A stretch of DNA of 64,000 nt, taken from NCBI GenBank assembly GCA_963807225.1, contig CAWEAD010000005.1:1240001-1304000 (forward strand), in the 5' to 3' direction. Under the pieces are notes generated by a model. That model was given only the letters and a program-made list of their open reading frames with translations, was not told the origin of the DNA and did no database searches. The stretch comes from JAGVGT01 sp963807225. Its GTDB lineage: Bacteria > Desulfobacterota > Desulfobulbia > Desulfobulbales > JAGXFP01. The position numbers were made by a program, and so were the translations under genes. Shown piece after piece: positions 46,089 to 55,731 of this stretch. Numbering within the stretch: the stretch's first letter is position 1; the number at the start of each line of letters is the position of its first letter.

Positions 46089-48312
46089 ATTCAGGTTGCG
46101 GTTCGACCAGGCACCGGCCGGTGGGGGCTGTGCCGCGGCAGTCCTGCTGCTGGTGGGCATGGTGGTTATGGGAAGCCTGGTTGCATCTGGTGCCCGGGCG
46201 GCGGAGCCGAATCAGGAAAAGAATGTCCTTACCCCCGCGCGGCAGGCCCAGAAAACCGAGAAGTTCCGTCTTCTGATCACCGGTAACCAAAATATCTCGG
46301 ACGCGACCCTCCAGAATGCGGCCGCCGAGGAACTGCGAGATTTTCGCGACAAAGGATTCAAGAATGCCGACGCCGACGATGCAGCCTACCAGATGGAGCT
46401 CGTCTACCGGAATATGGGCTATCGTTTTGCCACGGTGGACTATGCCATTGAAAGGTCCGGAGAAGGTGAGCCCAGTCTGGTCTTTTCCGTCCAGGAAGGG
46501 GTACGGGTCCGTCTAGCGGAGATTGTCCTGGTCGGCAACGCCAAAGTTTCATCCGAAAAATTGCTGGGTTTTTTTGCCGCCCAGGGTGAGGAAACGGCAG
46601 CCGGCCCGGAGTGGTTCGTCGAATCCGGCATCACGGCCGCAGTGGAACAGATCCGAGTCTACTACTATACCAACGGTTATCTCCAAGCAGTTGTTGCGGA
46701 GCCGCAATTTATCTACTCCGACGACAGATCTTCGGTCACCGTGAGAGTCAACATTGATGAGGGAAGCAGATTTGTGATCCGTGAACTTAACTTTACCGGG
46801 GATCTGCTGCCGGAAGTTGCCGAGAATCTGGCCAAAATTCGGGAAACCCTGGTTGGCCAGCCCTACGTGCCGCGACAAAGCGCCTTTCTGCTGGAGAGCC
46901 GGATAAAAGAGCTTTATGAGGATCTCGGTTACCCGGAGGTTCGGGTCGAAGTAAAGAGAAGTGATAACCGGCTGGAGCAGGAAGTGCCGGGAGAGTCGCA
47001 GGGGCCGAAGGACGGTGCGGTGGTGCTCGAAGTCCGGATCGAAAGCGGCCCCAGGGTGACGATCTCCGGCCTGCGGATCACCGGCAATGTCAAGACCGAT
47101 AAGGAATTCATCATCTCGCGCTTAAAACTGGCACCAGGCGATATTTACAGTGGTGCCAAAAAGAGGGCCAGTTTCAGCGGGCTATACCGAACCGGGCTCT
47201 TCTCCCTGGTTCGTATTTCACTGGTGGAGACGGGAGTGCCTGAAAATCGACTGCTCCTGGTTGAGCTTGAGGAACTCCCCAGCCGGGAGGTTTCCTTCGA
47301 ACTGGGTTGGGGCTCCTACGAGCTGCTGCGGGGTAAGCTGGAACTGAGAAACAAGAATTTCACCGGCAAGGGCAGAATCCTCAGCGCTTCGGCGGCCGCC
47401 TCTCTGAAGTCCACCGATCTCAGCCTCGGCTACTCGGATCCCTGGCTCCTCGGCCGCGACCTGGTGTTCGATCTCCCGCTTTACTTCCGGACCAGAACCG
47501 AACCTTCCTTCGACCGGACGGAAAAGGGTATCTCCACCGTGGTCTCGAAACGTTTTACCGAATCGAAGGTCGGGCTCTCCCTGGCCTACCTGCTGCGCTA
47601 TACCCAACAGTCGAACGTCACCGCCGGGGTCGCGGCCGCGGGCGACGATTATAATTTCGCCTCGGTGAAAGTACAGGCCACCCGCGACACCAGGGACGAC
47701 CTGTTTTTTCCGGCCGCAGGGTATCGAAGCCTGGTGGCGCTGGAGGTCACGGATCAGACCCTGGGCAGCAGCCTGGCCTTCGTGCGATTCATCACGACCA
47801 ATCGCTTCTTTTTTACCCTCGGTTCCCGCACCGTGCTGGCTGCCCGCTATGACACCGGTTTTGTGTTACCGACCACGGAGGATCTGACCTTGCCCCTGGC
47901 CGAGCGCTTTTTCAACGGCGGGGCGAGTACTGTGCGCAGTTTCCGGGAATCGGAGTTGGGCCCCAAAGACCCGTTAACCGGCGACCCCCTGGGCGGTTCC
48001 GCCTACAATGTCTTTTCTTTGGAACTGCGCCAGCGTTTCAAGCATAATTTCGGTGGCAGCATCTTTTTTGACTACGGCAACATCGTGCCATCAAGTGAAG
48101 GTGGACTTGACCAGTTCAAAACCAAGAGTGAATTCATCTCCGCCACCTTCCGGGATTATTTCACCGGCTTTCGGGCCGCCCTTGGGGTCGGGATTCAGTA
48201 TATCCTGCCGGTAGGTCCGCTCCGGCTCGATTTTGCCTACAACCCGGCCGTGGATGAGACGCAGAGGGAGAATGAATACACCATCCACCTGACGGTGGGC
48301 ATGGCTTTTTGA
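46069..48312 (+). CDS. tamA: BamA/TamA-family outer-membrane assembly protein
   Basis: After a signal peptide (AAAVLLLVGMVVMG, cleavage near ARAAEP) come POTRA-type repeats (FRLLITGNQNISDATLQNA, VRLAEIVLVGNAKVSSEKLL, FVIRELNFTG, VTISGLRITGNVKTDKEF). The 16-strand barrel region follows, with the conserved FFNGGASTVRSFRESELGP and RAALGVGIQYILPVGPLRLDFAYN and a terminal Phe. At roughly 750 residues it fits the TamA/Omp85 family, and the tamB neighbour supports TamA. The start is uncertain: no ATG is well placed, and I use a TTG at 46069 that overlaps the tamB end. Confidence 0.9.
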   Translation: MSSILNKFRLRFDQAPAGGGCAAAVLLLVGMVVMGSLVASGARAAEPNQEKNVLTPARQAQKTEKFRLLITGNQNISDATLQNAAAEELRDFRDKGFKNADADDAAYQMELVYRNMGYRFATVDYAIERSGEGEPSLVFSVQEGVRVRLAEIVLVGNAKVSSEKLLGFFAAQGEETAAGPEWFVESGITAAVEQIRVYYYTNGYLQAVVAEPQFIYSDDRSSVTVRVNIDEGSRFVIRELNFTGDLLPEVAENLAKIRETLVGQPYVPRQSAFLLESRIKELYEDLGYPEVRVEVKRSDNRLEQEVPGESQGPKDGAVVLEVRIESGPRVTISGLRITGNVKTDKEFIISRLKLAPGDIYSGAKKRASFSGLYRTGLFSLVRISLVETGVPENRLLLVELEELPSREVSFELGWGSYELLRGKLELRNKNFTGKGRILSASAAASLKSTDLSLGYSDPWLLGRDLVFDLPLYFRTRTEPSFDRTEKGISTVVSKRFTESKVGLSLAYLLRYTQQSNVTAGVAAAGDDYNFASVKVQATRDTRDDLFFPAAGYRSLVALEVTDQTLGSSLAFVRFITTNRFFFTLGSRTVLAARYDTGFVLPTTEDLTLPLAERFFNGGASTVRSFRESELGPKDPLTGDPLGGSAYNVFSLELRQRFKHNFGGSIFFDYGNIVPSSEGGLDQFKTKSEFISATFRDYFTGFRAALGVGIQYILPVGPLRLDFAYNPAVDETQRENEYTIHLTVGMAF

Positions 48313-48662
48313 AAGAAGTTTAACGATAAGCACGAATGTGAGCGGAGTGGGGCGGATGCGGTGTTGTCATCTTATGTGTTTGATAGTAATCGGGATGGCG
48401 ATGAGTTTGATGTTTACAGCCATTCAGTGCGGCGATTAAATGCGATTTCAGGCATAAATGAGTGAGCTGGTCTGGAAAATATACGATTCTCTGACGACGT
48501 CACAAAAGGAATCAGCGATTTCATTTCTCCAACCGTTCAGCAAACCTTGTCAATCATCACCGGCTTTGCCTGGATCATGCATGGAAGGTCATGCTTCGCC
48601 TGGGTACTCTTCCTGAACGATCGCCTCGGTGGATAAGTACTTACCCTTGGTTTGAATTAGAC
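48313..48662. other. 350-base intergenic stretch after tamA
   Basis: No gene supported. The 16-base string TCAGGCATAAATGAGT at about 48451-48466 recurs near 58992, close to the second tamA 3' fragment. It may be a relic of the same duplication. Confidence 0.4.
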
Positions 48663-50348
48663 ATGGTTAAAAAAAAGAAAAAGATAAAACGGCGCCCCGG
48701 ACCAGGCTATCCGAATAATCCCCATAATTCCCGTCCTTTGCCTCAGCAGGCGGCAGAGTTGCTGCGGCAGGGCGAGGTACTTGAAGGCAACGGGCAGTTC
48801 GCAGAGGCCTTGATATTTTATCGCCAGTCCCAGTTACATGCTCCAGATCGGGAGGAGATTTATCTACGGTTGGGGAACCTTCTTGAAAAACTAGGCAGGG
48901 TACAGGACCTGATCGAACTTTACCGGGGCGCCATAATGGCTGGGGTTAAAACCGTTAATATATATGGGAGGTTGGGCCAGGTTCTGGGAAAAACAGGACA
49001 GCACCGTGCATCCGTGGCAGTCCTGCAGGAAGCAGTAGAAAAGCATCCCCGCGAAAGCCGCCTTTATTTTTCGCTGGGTGAAGCTTTGATTGTGACGGGG
49101 CGGATAGAAGAGGCCCTGGAATCCTATGGGCGCTCCGCCAATTTAAATCCTCGGTTTGTGCAGGCATTGATCGGGCAGGGCCGGGCCTATATGTACCTGG
49201 GCGATAAGGCAGAGGCTTTGAAGTGCATGCGGCGCGTCCTGCAGCTGGATCCGCGCAATGTCGGCGCTCTATTCAACATGGCAAGTCTCAAGAAATACAG
49301 GGAGTATGATGACGATGTCAGGACCATGGAATTCCTGTTTAACCAGGGTAGTCTGGCCCCAATCGATCAGGAACGCCTCTCTTTCGCTCTGGGAAAAATC
49401 TTCGAGGAGCTCCAGGATCACGACAAGGCCTTTGACTATATTGCCGAGGGTAATCGCCTGCATCGTCGGGGCTACGATTATGATCCGGTCTCTGACGACT
49501 CATCCTGGTTGTTAGAATTATTCTCCGATGGATTTATGGCCGACCGCGCGGGGTGTGGCGCTACAGGCTCGATCCGACCTGTATTTATCTTGGGGATGCC
49601 ACGTTCCGGCACCACCCTTGTAGAGCAAATTCTCTCCAGCCATCCCCTGGTTTTCGGGGGGGAGAGTTGTACTGTTTAACCCGAGTTTTGATCGACATTT
49701 CCGAGACCCAGGCGGGGGAAACGTTCGAGGCCAAACTGGCCGGCTTGCCATGCTCGGCACTGTCCGATCTTGGACGCAGCTACCTGACTGAACTGGAAGG
49801 TCTACCCGGACGGGGTGAGTTGCCGGTGGTAACCGATAAGATGCCGGACAATTTCCCCTGGGTGGGATTGATCAAGCTTCTCTTTCCGGAGGCCCGTGTA
49901 ATTCACTGCTTTCGCCAGCCTTTGGACAATTGCTGGTCCATTTACAAAAACTTATTCGGAACCGGGCATAATTATGCTTATGATCTCGGTGAATTGGGCG
50001 CCTATTATGTACAGTATGCCAGAGTGATGGACCACTGGCGCAGGCTGTTGCCCGGCTACATGCATGAAATCTCCTATGAGACATTGGTGGCTGACACCGA
50101 GAAAGAGGTCCGGGTCCTCCTGGATTATTGCGGATTGGATTGGGACGTGCGCTGTCTTGATTTCCACCGGACTGAACGTGTGGGTACGGACCCTGAGCTC
50201 CAGTCAGGTCCGTCAACCGATTTACCGTGATTCGATCCGGTTATGGAAGAGATATGGCAAGCGCTTGGCGCCGTTGATCGAAGCACTGGGGGACTTGGCC
50301 GGCACGGAGGTGGGAGAACAGCCTGTCGGTGGCAACTCCGGCAATTAG
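48663..50348 (+). pseudogene. TPR-sulfotransferase, interrupted by two frameshifts
   Basis: Starting at the ATG at 48663 (MVKKKKKIKRRPGPG), residues about 20-240 are TPR repeats (GNGQFAEALIFYRQSQLHAPD, GRIEEALESYGRSANLNPR). They are followed by the PAPS-binding sulfotransferase motif FILGMPRSGTTLVEQIL. In the seven-G run at 49656-49662 the frame is lost; one extra G restores FGGGELYCLTRVL. The chain continues with VTDKMPDNFPWVGLIKLLFP, RVIHCFRQPLDNCWSIYKNLF and ISYETLVADTEKEVRVLLDYCG. A second shift at 50182-50184 (one G too many) separates the end, VRTLSSSQVRQPIYRDSIRLW. Such enzymes transfer sulfate to glycans or proteins. Real decay, G-run phase variation or sequence errors are all possible. 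Confidence 0.8.
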
Positions 50349-50505
50349 ATTAAACGGGTTGTCCCCGCCAACTCTAAGGGATGGTTTAATCTCGTGATTA
50401 TATTTTTAAAACCGAGAGGTGGTTGGGGAGGGCGAAGCGGATCGACGGGACTAACGGAGCTATGGGCGGTGTCCCGTCGTTTCAAAGGAAAAAGTAAGGA
50501 GCGCC

Positions 50506-52146
50506 ATGAACAACCAGATCAGGGAAACAGAGGCCGGTCCGTCCTCGGCTCCCCGGGCCGGACGGATGGAGATGGAACAGGTCAGAAAAAAGTTGCTCGA
50601 ACTGTTCGGTAAAATCGATCATGAGATCCCGTTACTCCTCTTTACCGATCCGACCATCAACAGTCAGTACAACGAGGTGCTTCGGGCGGTCATCCGCTCG
50701 ATCCGCGAGGTTACCCGCCAGGTCACTTTGCGGGAATTCGGCCGGAACCATGAGCTGGCCGAAAAGTATGACATCACTCATTATCCCACCTTGTTATTCG
50801 ACCCCGAACATTTCTCCATTCGCTGGCTCGGGGCGCCGGTCGGCGAAGAGGGGCGATCCTTCGTGGAAGCCATCACCATGCTGGGCTATCGTGAGACCGG
50901 AATCAGCGCACCCTCGAAAAAGATCCTGGATAAAATCACCACTCCCCGGGCGATCAAGCTTTTCATCAGTCCCACCTGTCCCTTCTGCCCGCAGCAGGTC
51001 GTCAATGCTCTGAAGGCCGCGATCGCCAGGCCGGAAATAATTTCCCTCGAAATTATCGATATCCAGGCGAATCCGCTCTTGGCCGAGCAGTACAAAGCCT
51101 TCAGCGTTCCGGTCTGTTTTGCCGATGAGGTGGTGATTGCCAGGGGGGCTCAGCAGGAAGAGCTCTTTATGGTTTCGCTGCAAAAACTGGCGCAGCAGAA
51201 CTTCTTCATCCCCGAGAGCGATGCCGAACAGGTGGCAGCCGATGTGGCAATCGTCGGCGGCGGCCCCTCCGGGCTTACCGCCGGGATCTATGTGGCCCGA
51301 AGCGGCTTAAAGGCGGTGATCATCGAGCGGGGCGCTCTCGGCGGCCAGGTCGCGCTCACCCCGGTGGTCGAGAATTATCCCGGTATTTCGCACATAGAAG
51401 GCAGAACCCTGATCGATATCATGGTCAGCCATGCCCTGGAATACGTGGCCATTTACCCCGATGAAGAGGTCATGGAGATCAAGGTCGGCCAGCCCTTTGA
51501 GATTCTGACCAACCGACGTCGCTACACGGCCCGAGCGATTCTGTTGGCGACCGGGGCCAGTTATCGGCGCCTCGGCATCCCCGGGGAAGAACGCTTGGCC
51601 GGTAGCGGGGTCAGCTACTGCACGACCTGCGACGGCGCCCTGTTCAAGGGCAAAGAGGTTATGGTGGTGGGCGGCGGGGACAGCGCCCTGACCGATGCCC
51701 TCTATCTGGCCAACAACGATATCCGGGTGACCATTGTCCATCGCCGGGACACCTTCCGCGCTCAGGATCACCTGGTCAAGCAACTCCCGAAGCACGACAT
51801 CCGGGTGCTGTTCGATAGCGAGGTCCAGGAGATCCGCGGCGAAACCAAGGTAGAAGAGGTGGTTCTCCATAATATCCGCACCGGCGAGACCACGACCAGG
51901 CCCACCGACGGCGTCTTCGTCGCCATCGGTTATGAACCGGCGGTGGAATTGGCCAGGAAGGCAGGCGTTGAATTAACGGCGGGTGGTTTTATCAAAGTCG
52001 ATAAAAACCACCGGACCAGCGTCCCGGGCATTTACGCGGCCGGCGATGTGGAAGGCGGCTATCGACAGATCGTAACCGCAGCCGGCCAAGGTTCCGGCGC
52101 GGCCATCACCATTTTCGAAGATCTCATCAATCCCTACTGGAAATGA
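50506..52146 (+). CDS. Thioredoxin-reductase-like flavoprotein fused to tandem thioredoxin folds (AhpF/PDO-like)
   Basis: The 546-residue protein has two parts. Residues about 20-235 form two thioredoxin folds. The first lacks a redox pair, and the second carries CPFC at residues 158-161 (SPTCPFCPQQV), as in protein-disulfide oxidoreductases and AhpF. Residues about 247-546 form a TrxB-type module with GGGPSGLTAGIYVARSG, the redox-active CTTC at 372-375, VGGGDSALTDALYLA and GIYAAGDVEGGYRQI. It should pass electrons from NAD(P)H via FAD to the CPFC pair. The partner (peroxiredoxin or other) is not in the window. The 3' end recurs 6.5 kb downstream at 58326-58612. Confidence 0.9.
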   Translation: MNNQIRETEAGPSSAPRAGRMEMEQVRKKLLELFGKIDHEIPLLLFTDPTINSQYNEVLRAVIRSIREVTRQVTLREFGRNHELAEKYDITHYPTLLFDPEHFSIRWLGAPVGEEGRSFVEAITMLGYRETGISAPSKKILDKITTPRAIKLFISPTCPFCPQQVVNALKAAIARPEIISLEIIDIQANPLLAEQYKAFSVPVCFADEVVIARGAQQEELFMVSLQKLAQQNFFIPESDAEQVAADVAIVGGGPSGLTAGIYVARSGLKAVIIERGALGGQVALTPVVENYPGISHIEGRTLIDIMVSHALEYVAIYPDEEVMEIKVGQPFEILTNRRRYTARAILLATGASYRRLGIPGEERLAGSGVSYCTTCDGALFKGKEVMVVGGGDSALTDALYLANNDIRVTIVHRRDTFRAQDHLVKQLPKHDIRVLFDSEVQEIRGETKVEEVVLHNIRTGETTTRPTDGVFVAIGYEPAVELARKAGVELTAGGFIKVDKNHRTSVPGIYAAGDVEGGYRQIVTAAGQGSGAAITIFEDLINPYWK

Positions 52147-52737
52147 ACTTTTCGCAGCATAGGTAGTTTTTTGGCGGCTGGCAATCACGGCAATACCAGG
52201 TGATATCAAGCTCGGACTTGAATCTTTCCAGGTAGTCGACAAAGAGCACCTGGAAGTAGACACAGGGAGGAATTGACGGACGGCTTTCCTCTGGCCGGGC
52301 ATGTCCTTGAGGGTATCGAGCAGAGGGAACTCGAACAAGTTGCCTAGGAGAAGGGCGCAGGTAATGACAAAACCACCCAGACAATTGGGGGGTTATGTGC
52401 GACCTTGCTCGTTGCCATCAGATCAGGGGAGGGGATTTGTTTTGTGTTAATAGTTGATTTGGTTAAATGATTTAATCTTGTTGTATGCACAAAAGACAAC
52501 GAAAGACTAAAACATATTTCTTTTCGCCGGCAATCTACATAATAGTAGCTGAAATTTGATGGTAATCAGATTTTCTTTTCTTGGTATACTTTTTAAGTGT
52601 TTCTCTGGAAATGAGGGCTTTCTTCGATATACCGGCCTGTTGCCAACCGGATAAGTGGTTCCCCATGAGCGGCCGATTCAAAACGATTCCGTCACCCCGT
52701 TTGTTGACGGGGATTCTCTGACCTCACAGGTGATCCC
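52147..52737. other. 590-base gap with a possible degraded minus-strand gene and a hairpin
   Basis: On the minus strand between about 52350 and 52150, two adjacent frames give a protein-like text: FEFPLLDTLKDMPGQRKAVR, then after a shift CVYFQVLFVDYLERFKSELD and CRDCQPP with further cysteines. This could be the remains of a small Cys-containing protein, which I do not recognise. A CCCCGT/ACGGGG hairpin lies at 52695-52712, shortly before the next start. The rest is AT-rich and featureless. Confidence 0.35.
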
Positions 52738-54546
52738 ATGTCCATCGAGCAAGACACGAGTACGTCATCCGTGGTGTACTCCTCCGAACCGGAGGATTTT
52801 CGCTACATCGCGGTGAATATCCCCTGCCAGGAGGCTTGCCCCGCCTATACCAATGTCCCCGCCTATATCCGGGCTTTGTACGAGAATCGCTATGACGACT
52901 CCTATGAGATCAATCGGCTGGTGAATATCTTCCCCGGAATTTTAGGCCGGGTCTGTTCGCGTCCCTGTGAGGATTTCTGTCGTCACGGCGAGTCTGGGCT
53001 GGGCCGCCCGGTCAATATTTGCCACATCAAACGGGCGGCGGCGGATCTGCGCCGTGAACCGGTCCAATCAGGCCCGCGGGTTTCGGGGAAAATTGCCAAG
53101 CGGGTGGCGATCGTCGGATCCGGACCGGCGGGTCTGGCCGCCGCCCATGATCTGGCCACCGTCGGTTTTTCGGTCACCATCTTCGAGGCCTTGAACGAGC
53201 CCGGCGGCATGCTCCGCTACGGCATTCCCGAGTTCCGTCTGCCCCGGCAGGTGGTTCGGGAAGAGGTCGGCCGGATCATCGACCTGGGCATCACCCTGAA
53301 GACCGGGGTCCGGGTCGGCCGGGACCTTACCCTGCCGGAACTGTTGCGGGATTATGATGGTGTGCTCCTGGCCGCCGGCTGCTATGAGGCCAGGCGCCTG
53401 AATATTGAAGGCGAGGATTTGTCCGGGGTCTATTCCGGCCTGGAGTTCATGATGGAGGTCTGCCAGGGCAGGAATCCTGCGGTGGGCGAGCGGGTGCTGG
53501 TTGTCGGCGCCGGCTTTACCGCCTTTGACTGTGCCCGGACCTCTCTCCGGTTGGGCGCTAAGGAGGTGAGGATCTGTCTGCGGCGGACCGAGGAGGACTT
53601 GACCGTCACCCGCGACGAGATCCACGAAGCCAAGCGTGAAGGGGTCAGGATCGAGTCCCTGATGCTCTCCCGCCGGATCAATGGTGACGACCGGGTCACG
53701 GGGGTGGAATTCGTCCGGACCCGGCCTGGTGAAAAAAACGAACAGGGGAAGAGCACGATTACGCCCATCGAGGGTAGTGAATTCATCGTCGAGGCCGATA
53801 CGGTGATCGTGGCCACCGGTCAGAGCTCGCGCCCGATGGCCCTGCCCGGCGGTGGACCGGATGAGATCCTCGAACTTGGCGGCGGCGACGGGGCTGCTAC
53901 CGGGGTCCCGGGCCTCTATGCCACGGGTGACTATCTGACCGGGCCGACCACGGTGATCGGTGCCCTGGCCCGGGGCCGTCGGGCCGCCGAGGAAATCGCT
54001 CGCGATCTGGCCGGTCACCCGTACCGGCAGCAGATGATCCGCATGGAGGAGACCGTCATTACCGACCGGGAACGGTCCTGGGATTTCTTGCCCCGGCAGG
54101 AGATGGCCACGGTGGCGGATGTGGCCGCCCGGCTTGCCGAACCCGGTCTGGAGGTGGAAACCGGGTATACCGAGGAGACCGCGGCAACTGAGGCGAGACG
54201 CTGCTATCTCTGCTACCTGCACTACGAGATCGATCTCGATCGCTGCATCTACTGTCGTTATTGTATCGATATGGCGCCCCGGGACTGCATCAAGCTGGTT
54301 GAGGAGATCAAGACCGACGAGGTCGGCGCGATCAGCGGCCTGGTCGAAACAAAGGACTGGGCCAGGGTGAACGCGGTGGTCATCGACAACAGTCCGCTGC
54401 ATCCGCTGTGGGGCCTGCGTCCGGGTCTGTCCGGTGGACTGTATCTCGGTCACCCGGGTGGAAAGAGTCGAGAAATTGGACCTGGGGGAGTGACCCGCGG
54501 CAAGAATGCAGGAGCCAGGAGCGAGGATGAACGGTATGGCATATAA
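52738..54546 (+). CDS. GltD-like FAD/Fe-S oxidoreductase; C terminus altered by a frameshift
   Basis: AGGTGAT precedes the ATG. Residues about 25-100 are the helical Fe-S domain of GltD-like proteins (CQEACPAYTNVPAYI, GRVCSRPCEDFCRHGESG). Residues about 120-430 are a two-dinucleotide-fold flavoprotein (VAIVGSGPAGLAAAHDLA, GGMLRYGIPEFRLPR, VLVVGAGFTAFDCARTSLRLG, GLYATGDYLTGPTTVIGAL). A ferredoxin-like tail follows: CYLCYLHYEIDLDRCIYCRYC. At 54394-54395 an extra C changes frame. Removing it yields CIRCGACVRVCPVDCISVTR and a stop at 54493, a complete second 4Fe-4S motif. As written, the last 50 residues are out-of-frame sequence that overlaps the next gene. It probably moves electrons between NAD(P)H, ferredoxin and KorAB. 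Confidence 0.88.
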   Translation: MSIEQDTSTSSVVYSSEPEDFRYIAVNIPCQEACPAYTNVPAYIRALYENRYDDSYEINRLVNIFPGILGRVCSRPCEDFCRHGESGLGRPVNICHIKRAAADLRREPVQSGPRVSGKIAKRVAIVGSGPAGLAAAHDLATVGFSVTIFEALNEPGGMLRYGIPEFRLPRQVVREEVGRIIDLGITLKTGVRVGRDLTLPELLRDYDGVLLAAGCYEARRLNIEGEDLSGVYSGLEFMMEVCQGRNPAVGERVLVVGAGFTAFDCARTSLRLGAKEVRICLRRTEEDLTVTRDEIHEAKREGVRIESLMLSRRINGDDRVTGVEFVRTRPGEKNEQGKSTITPIEGSEFIVEADTVIVATGQSSRPMALPGGGPDEILELGGGDGAATGVPGLYATGDYLTGPTTVIGALARGRRAAEEIARDLAGHPYRQQMIRMEETVITDRERSWDFLPRQEMATVADVAARLAEPGLEVETGYTEETAATEARRCYLCYLHYEIDLDRCIYCRYCIDMAPRDCIKLVEEIKTDEVGAISGLVETKDWARVNAVVIDNSPLHPLWGLRPGLSGGLYLGHPGGKSREIGPGGVTRGKNAGARSEDERYGI

Positions 54547-55549
54547 CCATTTTGTGGTGGTCGGCAACGGCCCGGCCGGAACCGAGGCGGCCCTGACCCT
54601 GCGGCGCCAGGCGCCGGCGGCACGGATTACCTTGATCGGCCGGGGCCGGGATCCGGGCTTCGCCGCCCATCTTCTTCCCGACTATATCGCCGGTCGGTTG
54701 CCGGAGGAGGCGCTTTGTCCCGGACCGGCCTGCGACATTTCGGGGCATGACATCAAGCTGCGCTGTGCCCAGGAGGCGGTCGGTCTGAAGATCGAAGATC
54801 ACCAATTGATTCTGGCCCATCGCGAGGTGATCCCTTTTGACGGCTTAATTCTGGCCGTGGGCAGCCGACCCCGGATTCCCGAGCCGATGCAGGTTTTTTC
54901 CGATCTCTTTCTGACCCTGAAGAGCCTGGCCGATGCCCGGCTTTGGCGCCAGCGTCTGGCCGGCACGGATTCCGTCCTGATGATCGGCGGTGACCTGATC
55001 TCACTGGCGGTGACCAGAGCCCTGCTCCATCTCGGCAAGAAGGTGTATTTCCAGTTCAGCGCAGATGCCTTCTGGCCTCTGCGCTGCGACGCGACCTTGC
55101 TGGCCGAGGCTGGCGAACGCTTGCGACGCCGGGGAGTGACTGTAGTCGATGGTCCGATCCGTGCACTGGCCCGGTTGTCGGATAATGACTATGAGGTCTC
55201 TATTGCTGCAGGAGAGCTTCGGGTTGGGCTGATCGGCGCTTTTTTCGGGATGACGCCCGATATCGGTTTTCTGGCCCGCAGCGGTCTGCGTCTCGACCGG
55301 GGAGTGTTGGTTGACGAGTATCTGTCCACCGGCCATGAGGGGATTTATGCCACCGGCGACTGCGCTCAAATCTATCATCCGAAGCTTCGGGACTACTGGA
55401 TCTCTATCGGCCATGAAAACGCCAGGATCCTCGGCAACGTCGCCGGTGTAAACCTGGCCGGCGCCAGCGACCGGGCCGCGGTGGAACCGGCCTCAATCTT
55501 CACCGCCCACGGGATCCGGGTGAACACGTCATGGTGGTCGGAATTTTGA
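54527..55549 (+). CDS. FAD-dependent NAD(P)H oxidoreductase (rubredoxin-reductase/NDH-like fold)
   Basis: This roughly 340-residue flavoprotein opens with HFVVVGNGPAGTEAALTLRRQ (FAD site). It continues with FDGLILAVGSRPRIPEPMQ and a second dinucleotide region VLMIGGDLISLAVTRALLHLGKKVYF, and closes with GIYATGDCAQIYHPKL. No redox-active cysteine pair is visible. GGAG and GAGG precede the ATG at 54527. A start at 54536 is also possible. It lies in the same direction between the GltD-like gene and korA, so it is probably a third electron-transfer component of the unit. Confidence 0.85.
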   Translation: MNGMAYNHFVVVGNGPAGTEAALTLRRQAPAARITLIGRGRDPGFAAHLLPDYIAGRLPEEALCPGPACDISGHDIKLRCAQEAVGLKIEDHQLILAHREVIPFDGLILAVGSRPRIPEPMQVFSDLFLTLKSLADARLWRQRLAGTDSVLMIGGDLISLAVTRALLHLGKKVYFQFSADAFWPLRCDATLLAEAGERLRRRGVTVVDGPIRALARLSDNDYEVSIAAGELRVGLIGAFFGMTPDIGFLARSGLRLDRGVLVDEYLSTGHEGIYATGDCAQIYHPKLRDYWISIGHENARILGNVAGVNLAGASDRAAVEPASIFTAHGIRVNTSWWSEF

Positions 55550-55618
55550 AGCTGAGTTGAGCAGCCAATACGCTGTTAGGTTTAGTCTTTCAGTTTATGT
55601 GGGTAACAAGTTGCTCCT

Positions 55619-55692
55619 CCTTCGACAGGCTCAGGATGATCGGAATTACTGTCTGAAATAGTAGTTACCATTCACCCTGAGCCTGTCGAAGG
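55619..55692. repeat. Intergenic inverted repeat of the TTCGACAGGCTCAGG type
   Basis: CCTTCGACAGGCTCAGG at 55619-55635 and its exact reverse complement CCTGAGCCTGTCGAAGG at 55676-55692 enclose 40 bases. This widespread REP-like sequence is found between genes in many bacteria. Here it lies in the 182-base gap before korA and may form a stem that limits read-through. Confidence 0.8.
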
Positions 55693-55731
55693 GTGTCCAG
55701 GCAGCAGACCGGAATATCGAGGATTACATAT

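Noticed and set aside
53068..54567. 499-codon minus-strand frame opposite the GltD-like gene
   Set aside because: Antisense shadow; the plus-strand flavoprotein has clear motifs.
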